DNA from: Siphonodentalium dalli
Taxonomy: Eukaryota > Mollusca > Scaphopoda > Gadilida > Siphonodentaliidae
Assembly: GCA_032622095.1 (NCBI GenBank)
Contig: CP136063.1
Location: 88,139,980 to 88,203,979, forward strand
Reading direction: 5' to 3'
Length of the DNA stretch: 64,000 bases
The notes under the pieces were generated by a model. That model was not told the origin of the DNA, made no database searches, and saw nothing but the letters and a program-made list of their open reading frames with translations. Positions 46,201 through 54,940 of this stretch are shown piece by piece. Both the position numbers and the translations under genes were made by a program. Within the stretch, counting starts at the first letter, position 1. Every line of letters begins with the position of its first letter.

Positions 46201-49200
46201 TCGCGATGGTCATCTTCAACAACTTTGTATTAAGTTTTCCCATAAAATACGTTTTTCAAGGTAAATATTTTTACAAATTGCTATAATTTCGACATCATGA
46301 GGTGACTTTTCACCCCTTCTCATTAACATTTTTGGCGATTTTCGTACGCATAAAAACGGAATTGAGTCCGACCCTTATGTAAATAAACGATTAAAGGTAC
46401 TCAATCCGTAAAGAGGGTCCCCATCTCAACAGATTCCAACAACAACAATCCGATCAGAGGGTCCTATATTACTATTTCTTTGGCTTTGGGGGTAAAAAAT
46501 ATTTGATTCGAGTCGAGGAACCCATCAAACAAAGCTCAGAGTTATTAGATATTGATTTTTGAAATTTTTTAATTGCTCGAGATGAGTACTAATAACTGCC
46601 GTCAATTTGGTAACCTGCTCGAGATATTACGCCAAAACTCTATTCAAACAGACAAGGATGGATAACTCTATAATCAAGTGGTAATAATAACGAAATTTTG
46701 ACTGTCTTCTGGGCCAGAAAGAATTCCCGATAATGACAAATAATAGATTTCTAAAAATCGATATCTAACAAATCTGAGCTTTGATGGGTGACTTCCTCGA
46801 CTCGAATCAAATATTTTTGACCCCCGAAGCCATTGAAATAGTAATTGAGAGGAGTTTTATTGGATTGAGTACCTTTAAAAAGTAGTCTTTTTATGAGAAA
46901 ATGGTTTGGTGCATGCATATTTTATGCAAATGACCGAAATATGCATTTAAACGATATGCAATTAACTGAAATTGACTATACTGTTTTGCACCTGTCCATC
47001 CGTGCGTCGCACCGTCTGTACGTCATGCGATGTCTGTTCATGTCATAACTTGAACAGTAGTGCTCAAATCTCAATGAAATTAGGTATGGATGTTCACTAC
47101 TATGAGGACATTAAATAGAGGGTTCCATCGTTTTGTTCGGATTTTCCATTCTAGAGTTATTCATCTTTGTTTATCTGGAAATGTTGGCTTTTTGGTCCAT
47201 CTGGTGTCTGTTCAATTCGTAACTTCAACAGTTGTCCTGGGATCTCAATGAAATTTGGTATCGATATTCACAACTATGAGGCCATTAAATAGAGGGTTCC
47301 ATTGTTCTGTTCCGCTTTTCCATTCTAGAGTTATTCATCTTTGTTTATCTGGAAATGTTGGCTGTTTGGTCCGTCTGGTGTCTGTTCATGTCATAACTTG
47401 AACAGTAATGCTCGGATTTCAATGAAATTTTGTATGGATGTTCACCACTATGAGGACATGGCACATTCAACTGTTTTGTTTTGGTTTTTTGTTCTAAAGT
47501 TATTCATCTTTGTTTATATGAAAATGCTGATTTTTGTTTTTAAATGCTTACTTTACAGTCCGTATGTCTGAGTATATCAGTCACAGGTAATAGATATGCC
47601 CACACTAGGCGGTATGCCACAAGGGGTATGTACCGGACGATAGTCCATCTCTTGTTATCTATGAATTCTGAAGTATTAAAATAAAATATCTCAACTTTCA
47701 TTTCTTCCACATCTAGAGCTCATTCTTTTATCTAGTGTGACACTCAGATTTTCCTTTAATTACACCTCATTGATGGCAACATGATGCAATATTAATTAAC
47801 CTCACTGTTTATAGGTTGAAGTCGAGGGTCAAGTTTGTAATGGTGTTGGACCGAACAAGAAACTTGCCAAACGAAATGCTGCAGAAGCTATGTTACAGTT
47901 GCTAGGCTACAACCAGCCTACTCCACAACCAGCGAAGCCATCCATCAAATCTGGTGCTCTGGATGTAAGGCACTACCCTTTTACTTCTCCCTCCTTGATT
48001 CAACTGGACTAATTTACAAATTTACCACTGGAATGACCAGTGTACACTGTCTACCTTAGCCCTTTCTGTACTAAATACTCATTGACTAGTTTTCCTTAGG
48101 AAATGTTCAGATAATAAGTTCAACAAACAACCATAGGTCGTTTGTTGAACTTATTATCTGAACATTTCCCACTAATGAATAAAATTCCTTCTGCACTTTT
48201 TTAGATCAACTTGACAAGTTTTAGCTATTGCCACGGGTTGGTATCCATCGTCAGTGTGTGTGTAGCATGGGCTACAGGTCGTACCTTAGGTCAGATCATA
48301 ATGAAATTGACATGTAGATGGGGAAAGAGTCATTTTGGGGTCATTCCGCAAAAAAAAACATGGATGCCAGTGGAAATCTTGGATTTCACAATTCAATCCA
48401 TTAACACAGGCTACAGGCTGTACTGTTTGTCTGATGATAATGAAATTTGTCATGATGTTGACATTGACATAGATGGTAACGAGATATTTTGGGGTCATTC
48501 AGCTAAAAAACATGGCTGCCATTGGCTATCTTTGTTTTCACTATTATTGATTTAAATCCATTAGCCCAGGCTACCATTGGTCTAATGATTATGAAATTTG
48601 TCTTGGCTGTTGATGTTGACATATGTAGATGGAAGTCATTTTGATGTCATTCAGAAAAGAAACTATTTCTCTTTGTGTGACTAAATCCTTCGACTCACCC
48701 TACAGACGACATCCCTTATCCGATTGTCGCCAAAATTCAATGGTTCTTCGGGGTGACCACTAGCTGGGAGTCATAAATTTTTTCCAAATTTCTTTGAAAA
48801 ACATGGTGACTGTCAGCCATCTTGATTTTACTTTTTGTATGACTAAATCCTTTGGCACAGCCTACAGACCACATCCCTCATCCGATCCTTGGCATTAGTC
48901 CATAAACATTTCGGTTTTTGAATGTTATCTTTTCCTTTTGCAATTTTAAACAACCTAAATGGTTATATTAGCCCTTTAATCCAGTTTTCTGAGGTTAAAT
49001 CTCTCATTTACATATTCTCTTTTCCAGCTTAATCCTTGTGATAACAAGAAAGTCACTTTCATTGACAACGAAGATGCAGAAAGTGAGTATGAGTCTTATT
49101 TGTGGTCAGAGTCATCTGAATTTTGCAGATTCAGCATAGCTCTCAATATTGAATTAACATTTGTTGCGAAGAATATAAGCACCTATATCGTTATAGTATG

Positions 49201-52200
49201 ATTTATCTTCGCCAAACATTAGTAGCCTGAAGAGCAAGAAACTGTTCCGTCTTTGATTGAGTGTTTGTAAGGAGTCTTGTATTGTGTGCCCTATTCAGGG
49301 ACCAGCCAGGAGGTTTTAAATTGGGAGTAGTGAACTTCTTCCTGTTTGGTTATTAGGGAGAAGTAACAATGGCTGAAGTTCAATTTATACCCAAACATCA
49401 CCTTTCTTTTGGATCCAACATGTATTATGCAACATAATATCCCATTTATAAAAACCATTATAGTGAGTAAGAACACCATTATAATCAGTAAATATACTGA
49501 CTTTAAAGACATATTATGTACTTGTTTGGGTGTGTGAATCTGATAAGTTAGTATTCAGGCACTATGCCAATTGGAGGAATGCAAAAATCTAACAGTTGAA
49601 AATCTGGAGCAAATCGACCGTACCGCTCCATGGAAAACATCGTCTGAACTATGCTAAATTGTAAATATTTACCACTCGATTCGGGACGCATCTATCGGCA
49701 ATGAACTAACGAAAACGATTTCATCATCGAGAGTCACTGCATTTAATTAATACATACTAATGACTGAGTGTATTGTCAATTTAGATATAATATTTGTAAT
49801 AATAACTACTTTGAACAAGATTATTCTCCATTTCTATTGGATCACCCTACTGGAGTGTTTCACATCACTTTAAATATACTGTTGGGACATACGCACACTG
49901 GTATATGAGAGAAGTCACTTCTTGGAACAAATTAGAGAGAAGTGGCACATTTTAGGGAGAAGAAATCTCCTTACAAACTCCATGCAGGGTTTATCTCCCT
50001 TGATGACTCGGTAAGACCGCTGCTACCGGCGACATTTTACCCACATTTGGTGGACTTCCACGATATAAATATATATACTGAGCGAGCAGAGCAAAATGCT
50101 GCCCTTGTTAAGCACACAAAATATCGAGAGTAAAAAAAAATTGTGATTTCGTACCTTCAGTTTGGAAAGTCCCACTAGAACCAAAGAACTATATTGCGAC
50201 ATGGTGTGATTTGGTTCAAAGTCAAAACGCACATGGATGACAACATTCATGGCAAATCCAACACAAGAGTTCTAATTTGCTGCCATTTTGCTAAGGAGTG
50301 TGCGAAAATTCTCAACAAAACTACTGCTCTAATTCTCCATTCTGTCAATAAGTTCTTGTGTGGCAATTGTTCTCAAAGCACATAGAAAATTTGACTTTGG
50401 TCGATGGCGTTCTCGTCATTTTGTCTGGAAAAACCCGCACTAAATATTGAAAACCACAGACTAGTTAGTACCCAGCAGGTGACAAGAGTCAGAAAGGAAG
50501 TATGACCAGTAGAGATTGGTCTCCCAAGTCGCCCTCTAGGCTGGACCCTGACCCTATTATTTATTCCGTCTCTGACGTGAGTATTTGTGTTGCAGAGCTT
50601 GGTCCGGGTGGTGCAGCAATGAATGCTGGTAACATGGACAACAGATCTGCTGGTCAGCTACGTCCTGGTCTCATACTAGTCCCAAACGGCCATATGAGTT
50701 CTGGATTTGGTCAAGGTAATAACCCTTTCATGATGGGAGCATTAAAGACCCTGTGCCAGTGCATTCTCTTATATATGCTAGTCGACCATAGGTTGCCTCG
50801 CATATATAAGAGAATGCACTGGCTTACGAGATCAAGGTAAATATTGTTAGGGCAATGCATTCTCTCATATATGCGAGGCGACCTATGGTTGACTCGCATA
50901 TATAAAAGAAAGCATTGGCACAGGGTTTTTGTAAAAATTCAGGACACTCCAGTCATCAAAAGGATAAAGTAAAAGTTGTCCTGGTCTTATAATAGTGTCA
51001 CAATTTGAATTTACGCAGCAAAATGTTTTAAACTATTCATGTAGGAACAAGGATTAAGCAGCATACACCTTGCTTACCATTGGATAACAGAAGTAACGCG
51101 GTGACACGTTAACTTGATACAAGTAGTTTGCTTAATCTGGCAAATGACAAATTTTTGACACAGGACATACCAGACAGTTTCTCGTCTTCCCCCTGCGCAG
51201 TTGCATGCTGGGGTATAATTGATGTTGTGTTCTAGATGTCCAGTATTGTTTATACATTAAGTCAACAGAAGGTGTTAACTAATAACACCTGGAATTATGA
51301 ACTATCTGAAGCTCAATAAATGGTGCGAGTCATATGATAAATACTGTTATTCAAATATTTATTAAACAGCTAATTCACTGATTATGTTCTATTCAACATA
51401 GAATTGGAACAGTGGAGCAAGAAAGCTCATACACTCTACCATACTAGTTCCCCAATACTCCCATATATCAGTTCCCTATTTGGTTATGGTAATATTTTCA
51501 GCTTGTCTTGGTCTTAATACTGATATAATTATCATTTCCCATGTTTTAAGTATTTTCATTTGATTGTAGCAAAAGATATGCAGCAGCCACCACCTGATCC
51601 GTACATGTCCATGGCGGCTGCTACATATGGCCAGTCAATGCGGCCAGATCAACAGCTGCGGGAGATTGCACGCCACAATAACATCCAAGTGCAATATGAT
51701 GACTTCCCAAAGGTAATATCTTAAAATGTGTTCAGTATTAGAATATAAAAATTAGGCCAAAAAAAAGTTCATCAGCTTGACAAACTGGCCTTTTATTTTA
51801 CAAACACCAAAACTAAACCACTGGTAGCATGCATAAATTATATATTAAGATTTCTGTTTTCAGTTTGATTTTACAAATGTATTTTAACTCTTCTTCATTT
51901 AACATGTATTGGGTAATATTCACTTTTTCTCTAGAAATACCTATATTGCCATTCGATAAGAAATGAGAATTTTCTCACACAAATTGAAGCCAGTACCGCT
52001 ATAAATATGATACATATATATATATATATATATAGCCACAATGTTGTCGGGATGATTTAGTAATTATCACCTGAGAGAAATTGCCACAAGGGTACCAAGT
52101 GAACTTTCTTGCACCAACTGACTCGAGATCTAAATAAAATGGGCCTGATTAATAGTAAGGATGGATCATTTCACAAAATCCAATAAAAGTAGGAGGTGAA

Positions 52201-53780
52201 ATAATAGTTGGGATGGAATTAATTGAATATTCGACTGTGATTGCCAACCTTATAGATCACATTATTTTAGTATTTGGTTTTAAAGAGACACTACTGTAGT
52301 ATTACTGAACTAGTAAGTAGTACAGAGTGGCATTCTTACATGTGAACTATGCATATTTCAACTGTTCTGTGAAAATACATATACCTTTCCACACAAAATT
52401 CAATTTGATACTATTTATTAGTGACTTAATATTGGGGGTACCAATATATATGCAAGTTATACTGCAGTCCCTTCTGTGTTTTGTTCATCACCAGTTATCT
52501 AATCATCAAATAATAATAAATGAAGGGGTCCAAATAAGCAGTGTAGGGGTGAGAATTTTTTTTTCAAAATTAACAAACGTAGGGGTATGTTTATTTGGAT
52601 CCCAAGAGTAAGCACAATATTTAGTATTCATGAAGAGTGCAAACCAACTCGTTCAAATGAGAATATTTCTTTGATAATTAATCAATTATTTCAATATCGC
52701 ATTAAATGCATCTTGATATAATGGCTTGACATTGCTTGAGAATAATTATTGCTTCCTTATCACATTTTATATCAATTATAACCAACACAGACAGTTTGAA
52801 TTGTGATGGCTGTCAACAGAATCATGAATTGTTGTTATGTCATTTTGCATAGGCCCCATCTTACAAGTTGTAAGAGGGATTTGAATACATTGAAGTCATG
52901 AAAGTTGTACCAACCTGTGACTACATAAATTTAACATGGATGTTGTTATTACAATGTAATAAAGCCACAAACGTTATAATAATTTATTATTGTGTGTCAC
53001 AAATTTGAAAGATATCAATATCTTGAGAAAACTGTTTCTATCTATAATCAAACGGTAACTTACTCAACCAATTTTTCAAATGCCTTCAATTAAAATTTTG
53101 ATATATTTCACTGGCTTTGAATTTGGGCATAATTATGGGATTAAACTGCACATTGTCATGCAAACACATGTTGCTGCTATGGGAAGATATTCATTACCTA
53201 TCATGATTTGCAATTATCCTGGAACTATTAACAATCACTCGGTATTATTGTCAAGAGATGATTTCTGGCCCACAGAAATAAAAAGCAGCATCAGATTAAA
53301 AAAAATCTGTAAAAAAAAAATATCTGAGAACACAGGAAAACATGTACTTTTTTAGTGGTGAAACTTACACTGAAGTAGCTCAAGATATTTTATTTTACAG
53401 CACTGTGTTAACATTTCTGAATATAAGTTGATAGGTTCATTTTGTAATCATGTTTCGATTTTCTTGCAGAACCAAAGCCGATTATTGAATAAAATGTAAG
53501 AGTGACCGCTTGCATGCCAAAGTAATTGTAATAGGTTCGTATCTGTTAATACCATTAAATATATTTTCAGTAATTGGTTCATATCTTTTACAATTATTTC
53601 GTATTTTTTCAGAGCAACTCAAACGAGTTCCTCACACGAGTATATCTCTCAACTAATCCGCCCAAAATTTTAACTGGGCGGGGCTTAGCACAGGAGGATG
53701 CTCGGGACGATGCCGCGCTGGCCGCATTGAGAACTCTATTGGAGTTGAATGTAATTTCCACCAATGCGGTGGATGGGTAG
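34171..53780 (+). CDS. STAU: Staufen double-stranded RNA-binding protein, complete coding region in 14 exons
   Basis: Staufen binds structured mRNA in the cytoplasm and acts in mRNA transport, translation and Staufen-mediated decay (family knowledge). Coding exons: 34171-34255, 34881-35209, 36532-36654, 37385-37589, 38167-38311, 39919-40136, 41561-41631, 42718-42942, 43473-43619, 47815-47964, 49028-49082, 50596-50715, 51570-51712, 53613-53780. They total 2184 nt (727 residues plus TAG); every border is GT..AG and every phase agrees. Order: Q/N/P-rich N-terminus (1-160), dsRBD1 (about 165-236), dsRBD2 with a long insert (252-346), dsRBD3 (369-441), dsRBD4 (479-550), linker (551-645), dsRBD5 (about 650-717). 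Signature stretches are [41 protein letters not shown] and [16 protein letters not shown]. dsRBD1 is present, as in Drosophila Staufen and STAU2 and unlike STAU1. The exon holding the ATG begins at 34146 after an acceptor, so at least one 5' UTR exon lies upstream. Confidence 0.96.
34256..34880 (+). other. Staufen intron 1, no feature seen
   Basis: AT-rich intron with no recognised element. Confidence 0.5.
34881..35209 (+). CDS. STAU: Staufen coding exon 2, low-complexity N-terminal region
   Basis: Acceptor tttacag ends at 34880; donor GTATTA at 35210. It encodes residues 29-138, rich in Asn, Gln, Ser and Pro with no folded domain visible. This is the usual variable N-terminus upstream of dsRBD1. 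Confidence 0.9.
35357..35525 (+). repeat. Diverged copy of the ATGCAGTGACT repeat
   Basis: TCATATGAAACACT at the left and ACATGCAGTGACT at the right, with a diverged middle. Copy of the 12941-13112 family. Confidence 0.55.
35822..36260. mobile_element. CCCTTTCAGTGCCAGG-ended MITE with a central palindrome
   Basis: AACCCTTTCAGTGCCAGG (35825) is inverted at 36245-36260 (CCTGGCACTGAAAGG). The palindrome at about 35877-35941 is the CATTCTCTTATATATGCGAG type with loop GACCATAGGTC. Confidence 0.75.
36263..36507. mobile_element. GTTCAACAAACG palindromic element ending GGGTTAA
   Basis: Hairpin 36264-36358 (GTCGTCTGCTCATATATCC / GGATATATGTGCAGACAAGAC). A second palindrome about 36405-36450 (AAGTTCAACAAACG around TCCTATGGTCG). 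Right end AAAAGGGTTAA at 36507, 24 bp before Staufen exon 3. Confidence 0.7.
36532..36654 (+). CDS. STAU: Staufen coding exon 3, start of dsRBD1
   Basis: Phase 0 on both sides; acceptor tatttcag, donor GTGAGC. It ends with the helix-1 stretch [14 protein letters not shown], the dsRBD1 opening also found in STAU2. A palindromic TTAA MITE ends 24 bp upstream of the exon. Confidence 0.95.
37385..37589 (+). CDS. STAU: Staufen coding exon 4, body of dsRBD1
   Basis: Starts after acceptor tattttaag and ends in phase 1 at donor GTACTC. It carries the beta strands and helix 2 of dsRBD1 ([14 protein letters not shown], then [18 protein letters not shown]). The lysines before helix 2 are the canonical RNA-contacting set. 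Confidence 0.96.
37697..37819. mobile_element. CAGCCCTC MITE, 123 bp, with 6-bp target duplication
   Basis: Flanked by CCATTC at 37691-37696 and 37820-37825. About 90% identical to the copy at 30477. In Staufen intron 4. Confidence 0.9.
37971..38145 (+). repeat. ATGCAGTGACT interspersed repeat
   Basis: TAAAGTGATGTGAAACATTA, GAGTATAATCTTGCTCACAA and AATGCAGTGACTCTCGATGA in the order of 12941-13112. Ends about 20 bp before Staufen exon 5. Confidence 0.75.
38167..38311 (+). CDS. STAU: Staufen coding exon 5, first part and insert of dsRBD2
   Basis: Acceptor ggttgcag; phase 2 end at donor GTGATT. It encodes [15 protein letters not shown] and the dsRBD2 insert ending RGMYSQ, the hallmark split dsRBD2 of Staufen. 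The last 21-23 bp of the exon and the first intron bases are duplicated 36 bp downstream (see findings). Confidence 0.96.
38351..38609. mobile_element. GTTCAGATAATAGG palindromic element ending GGGTTAA
   Basis: Palindrome about 38498-38560 (AAATGTTCAGATAATAGG.. / ..TATATTTCTGAACATTT). Right end GAGAGGGTTAA at 38609. Confidence 0.7.
38633..38735. mobile_element. Diverged CAGCCCTC MITE
   Basis: CAGCCCTCGACATTAGC at the left, AGAAGGGTTG at the right; GGCAATGCCATGG internal. No duplication visible. Confidence 0.5.
39560..39680. repeat. CTCGGTGTTGTC fragment, hAT-end-like
   Basis: Repeated CCGAGCACCGAGAACG and CGGTGTTGTCTCAACACCG blocks with TGTTACAACTCTA at the end. A related scrap with AAACCGAAAGAAAACCGAG is at 12670-12715. 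Only one end of an element is recognisable. Confidence 0.4.
39919..40136 (+). CDS. STAU: Staufen coding exon 6, second part of dsRBD2
   Basis: Acceptor atcttcag; phase 1 end at donor GTAAAT. It encodes [20 protein letters not shown] (helix 2 of dsRBD2) and then an acidic linker. Confidence 0.96.
40137..40940 (+). other. Staufen intron 6, left part, no feature seen
   Basis: Only a scrap TTAACCCTTTCTATCC at 40914 belongs to a TTAA MITE family. Confidence 0.5.
40941..41394. mobile_element. Palindrome-ended hAT-like MITE, full 454 bp, with 8-bp flank match
   Basis: Termini CAAGCCTGAGTTTAGTGTGC are inverted and nearly perfect. Each terminus continues into its own palindrome (40974-41063 and 41275-41367). 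Flanking 8-mers AAATGATC (40933-40940) and AAATTATC (41395-41402) differ at one base. No ORF of note. Confidence 0.88.
41561..41631 (+). CDS. STAU: Staufen coding exon 7, start of dsRBD3
   Basis: A 71-nt exon after acceptor atttttcag, ending with donor GTAAGC. It encodes helix 1 of dsRBD3 ([20 protein letters not shown]), almost identical to the vertebrate version. dsRBD3 is the main RNA-binding domain of the family. Confidence 0.95.
41784..42069. mobile_element. GTTCAGATAATAAG palindromic TTAA element
   Basis: Left TTAACTGTTTCTACTGG, right GTAAGGGTTAA. Palindrome about 41842-41898 (AAATGTTCAGATAATAAG inverted). CCAATAAATAGGACACTTTCTGCACT is duplicated in tandem inside. In Staufen intron 7. 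Confidence 0.75.
42718..42942 (+). CDS. STAU: Staufen coding exon 8, body of dsRBD3 and linker
   Basis: Phase 0 exon with acceptor tttgtag and donor GTATGA. It carries GPPHMKNF and [18 protein letters not shown], the loop and helix-2 lysines that contact RNA in dsRBD3. A basic linker follows. Confidence 0.96.
43173..43294. mobile_element. CAGCCCTC MITE, 122 bp, reverse orientation, with 6-bp target duplication
   Basis: Flanked by CTCCTG at 43167-43172 and 43295-43300. Left CAACCCTCTCAATTCAG, right AATTATGAGGGCTG. In Staufen intron 8. Confidence 0.9.
43473..43619 (+). CDS. STAU: Staufen coding exon 9, start of dsRBD4
   Basis: Phase 0 exon with acceptor tttttcttag and donor GTATGG. It encodes GINPISRL, an alpha-1 stretch and [12 protein letters not shown], which are diagnostic of Staufen dsRBD4. 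Confidence 0.96.
43879..44087. mobile_element. Palindromic TTAA MITE, complete 209 bp with collapsed palindrome
   Basis: TTAACCCTTTACCCAACA at 43879 and TGTTGGGTAAAGGGTTAA ending at 44087. The palindrome is a perfect 34-bp one without loop (about 43911-43944), whereas the copy at 1-219 retains the long 60-bp form. In Staufen intron 9. Confidence 0.9.
44088..46390 (+). other. Staufen intron 9, AT-rich; degenerate duplication at 45790-46150
   Basis: GGAATTCCCGGAAACTTCC (45792) and ACAGGAATTGTTTGTGAACAG (45888) are each repeated 170-225 bp downstream. Otherwise no recognised element and no coding sequence. Confidence 0.5.
46391..46878. mobile_element. 488-bp TTAA-bounded foldback element
   Basis: TTAAAGGTACTCAATCC and GGATTGAGTACCTTTAA at the ends. 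Arms of roughly 130-170 bp pair with some gaps (ATATTTGATTCGAGTCGAGG is inverted inside). No ORF. Confidence 0.85.
46985..47580 (+). repeat. Tandem repeat, period 174 bp, about three units
   Basis: TCAATGAAATT occurs at 47071, 47245 and 47419, exactly 174 bp apart. Units share CATTCTAGAGTTATTCATCT and CTGGAAATGTTGGC. In Staufen intron 9. Reverse relative at 11700-11850. Confidence 0.9.
47815..47964 (+). CDS. STAU: Staufen coding exon 10, end of dsRBD4
   Basis: Phase 0 exon after a 4.2-kb intron; acceptor gtttatag, donor GTAAGG. It encodes [21 protein letters not shown] (helix 2 of dsRBD4), then a Pro-rich tail. Confidence 0.96.
48056..48206. mobile_element. GTTCAGATAATAAG palindromic element
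   Basis: Left TTAGCCCTTTCTGTACTAAA. Palindrome about 48104-48168 is near-perfect with loop CAACCATAGGTCG. Right end less clear. In Staufen intron 10. Confidence 0.75.
48207..48900. repeat. Tandem repeat of 139-160 bp units
   Basis: CAGGCTACAGGCTG-type phrases at 48271, 48410 and 48570. The right part (48700-48900) reads in reverse like 17300-18050 (CCTACAGACCACATCCCTCA). In Staufen intron 10. Confidence 0.65.
49028..49082 (+). CDS. STAU: Staufen coding exon 11, short linker exon
   Basis: A 55-nt exon between acceptor ttttccag and donor GTGAGT, encoding 18 acidic linker residues ([11 protein letters not shown]...). It lies where vertebrate paralogues carry the spacer between dsRBD4 and dsRBD5. 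Phase 1 joins correctly to the next exon. Confidence 0.88.
49705..49878 (-). repeat. ATGCAGTGACT repeat, reverse copy
   Basis: TCATCGAGAGTCACTGCATT, CAAGATTATTCTCCATTTC and GAGTGTTTCACATCACTTTA mirror 12941-13112. In Staufen intron 11. Confidence 0.75.
50596..50715 (+). CDS. STAU: Staufen coding exon 12, linker ending in PGLILVPNG-type motif
   Basis: Acceptor gtgttgcag, donor GTAATA. It encodes a Gly-rich linker with [11 protein letters not shown]. The donor is immediately followed by the TAACCCTTTCATG end of a palindromic MITE. Confidence 0.9.
50719..50968. mobile_element. Palindromic TTAA MITE directly at a Staufen splice donor
   Basis: Starts ATAACCCTTTCATGATGGG at 50719, three bases after the GT of the exon 12 donor (50716). 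Two palindromes (about 50758-50822 and 50853-50920). The right end CAAAAGGATAAAG is decayed. Confidence 0.85.
51570..51712 (+). CDS. STAU: Staufen coding exon 13, start of dsRBD5
   Basis: Acceptor tgattgtag, phase 0 donor GTAATA. It encodes a Pro/Met-rich stretch, then [19 protein letters not shown], matching helix 1 and strand 1 of the C-terminal dsRBD5. Confidence 0.94.
51713..53612 (+). other. Staufen intron 13; (TA)n at 52012-52034 and a short TACTCTTG element at 52521-52610
   Basis: The short element has GGGTCCAAATAAGCA at the left and TTATTTGGATCCCAAGAGTA at the right, as in 29985-31438. The rest is AT-rich with no feature seen. Confidence 0.55.
53613..53780 (+). CDS. STAU: Staufen terminal coding exon, end of dsRBD5 and stop
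   Basis: Acceptor tattttttcag; TAG at 53778-53780. It encodes [17 protein letters not shown] and a helix-2 segment ([18 protein letters not shown]), a dsRBD5-like fold that lacks the basic RNA-binding lysines, as usual for dsRBD5. Only ten residues follow the domain. Confidence 0.94.
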   Translation, partial: SNSNEFLTRVYLSTNPPKILTGRGLAQEDARDDAALAALRTLLELNVISTNAVDG

Positions 53781-54260
53781 GTGTGTCATTTGTTTTCAAT
53801 ATCACGGAGTCACTAATACCGCAACTCTTTCCTGGTTATGGTTTCCATGTCATAATCCATTGTCATTTGCTCTCAGAATCACTGTCAATAACAATACAAC
53901 TGCTGTCCTGTCCCTTTCTGGTATTGGTTAAAGTGATTGATACACTCTGTTGCAGCTCGCAGCGAATAAACTTGCATAACACGGGGAATTTCAATAATTT
54001 TTGTATCAAAATTGCCATCATACAACAATCATTCTCGTTTATTTATCGGTGATTTGTTCGGGTTGTGTTTTACGAAATAGCACAGCCGATGTTGTTGGCT
54101 ATTTTGACATTATTAGCTTAATTATGAATTCTTCAAATCATCAAATGTGTGTAGTGACTGAGTCGTAACATGTCAGTTTGTGGTAGAGAAATAACGTTTC
54201 GTTGGGTTGTTTAGTGCAGTTCCATTGATGACGGTTCTAATAAAGTTATTTAGCTTCAGT
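53781..54260 (+). other. Staufen 3' UTR (inferred)
   Basis: From the stop codon to just past AATAAA 54239. Somewhat less AT-rich than the introns and free of recognised MITEs, which fits transcribed UTR. Confidence 0.5.
54239..54244 (+). other. Polyadenylation signal AATAAA of Staufen
   Basis: This is the first AATAAA I found after the stop codon (53780) on the plus strand, giving a 3' UTR of about 480 nt. Confidence 0.6.
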
Positions 54261-54813
54261 TACTGATCCATAAACAAAGGGCATGTGTTTATTCTTCTAT
54301 CTTGTAACATTCAAAAGTTTATCTGATTGAGTCATTTTCATCTAACTAGAATTTATTAGTTGATCTTAAGAAAAGAAACATTTCCCCAAGACATATTCAA
54401 AATTGGAAAATTTCAGCATCGATTCTGAAACTGCATCCACAGTAATCTGCAATAGTCAAATCATAATTTGAAGTTTTCATGTTTTCATTTGGTTGTATTT
54501 AATAGCTTTATCACTGTGATGGAAACTTATCTGTTTTGGTTTGTCGGTAATTTGGTATTTCAATCTGAAGGGGAAATTTTTTGCCATCCTTCAATCTTTG
54601 CCATATCAAGTAGTTATTTCTGCCTGTTATCTGGTCAGATAATTGTGACTGATTCACTTCTTGTCATTTCTGTTTCTTATGACTATGACAACCTTCAAAT
54701 CTCTTAAGTAATGTTTTGTTTTTCACTCTTTGTCTAGATTTTCAGATTATCTTAGTGCCTTGTCAATGTTATGACTGATTCAGTTGTGTTTACAATTTCG
54801 GTTTTTCATGTCT

Positions 54814-54940
54814 TTAACCCTTTCATGACGGGAACTGCACTAGTGCAGCATTACAGATCCTGTGCCAGTGCATTCTCTTATATAATGCATGGGCAGAGTT
54901 TTCGCAAAATTTCAGCAAGCTCCAGTCATGGAAGGGTTAA
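54814..54940. mobile_element. Palindromic TTAA MITE, 127 bp, both palindromes mostly lost
   Basis: TTAACCCTTTCATGACGGGA and CATGGAAGGGTTAA, exact TTAA on both sides. One residual CATTCTCTTATATAATGCAT where the others have two 65-bp palindromes. Confidence 0.88.

Noticed and set aside
48211-48555. 114-codon plus ORF
   Set aside because: Spans a 139-160-bp tandem repeat with relatives elsewhere.
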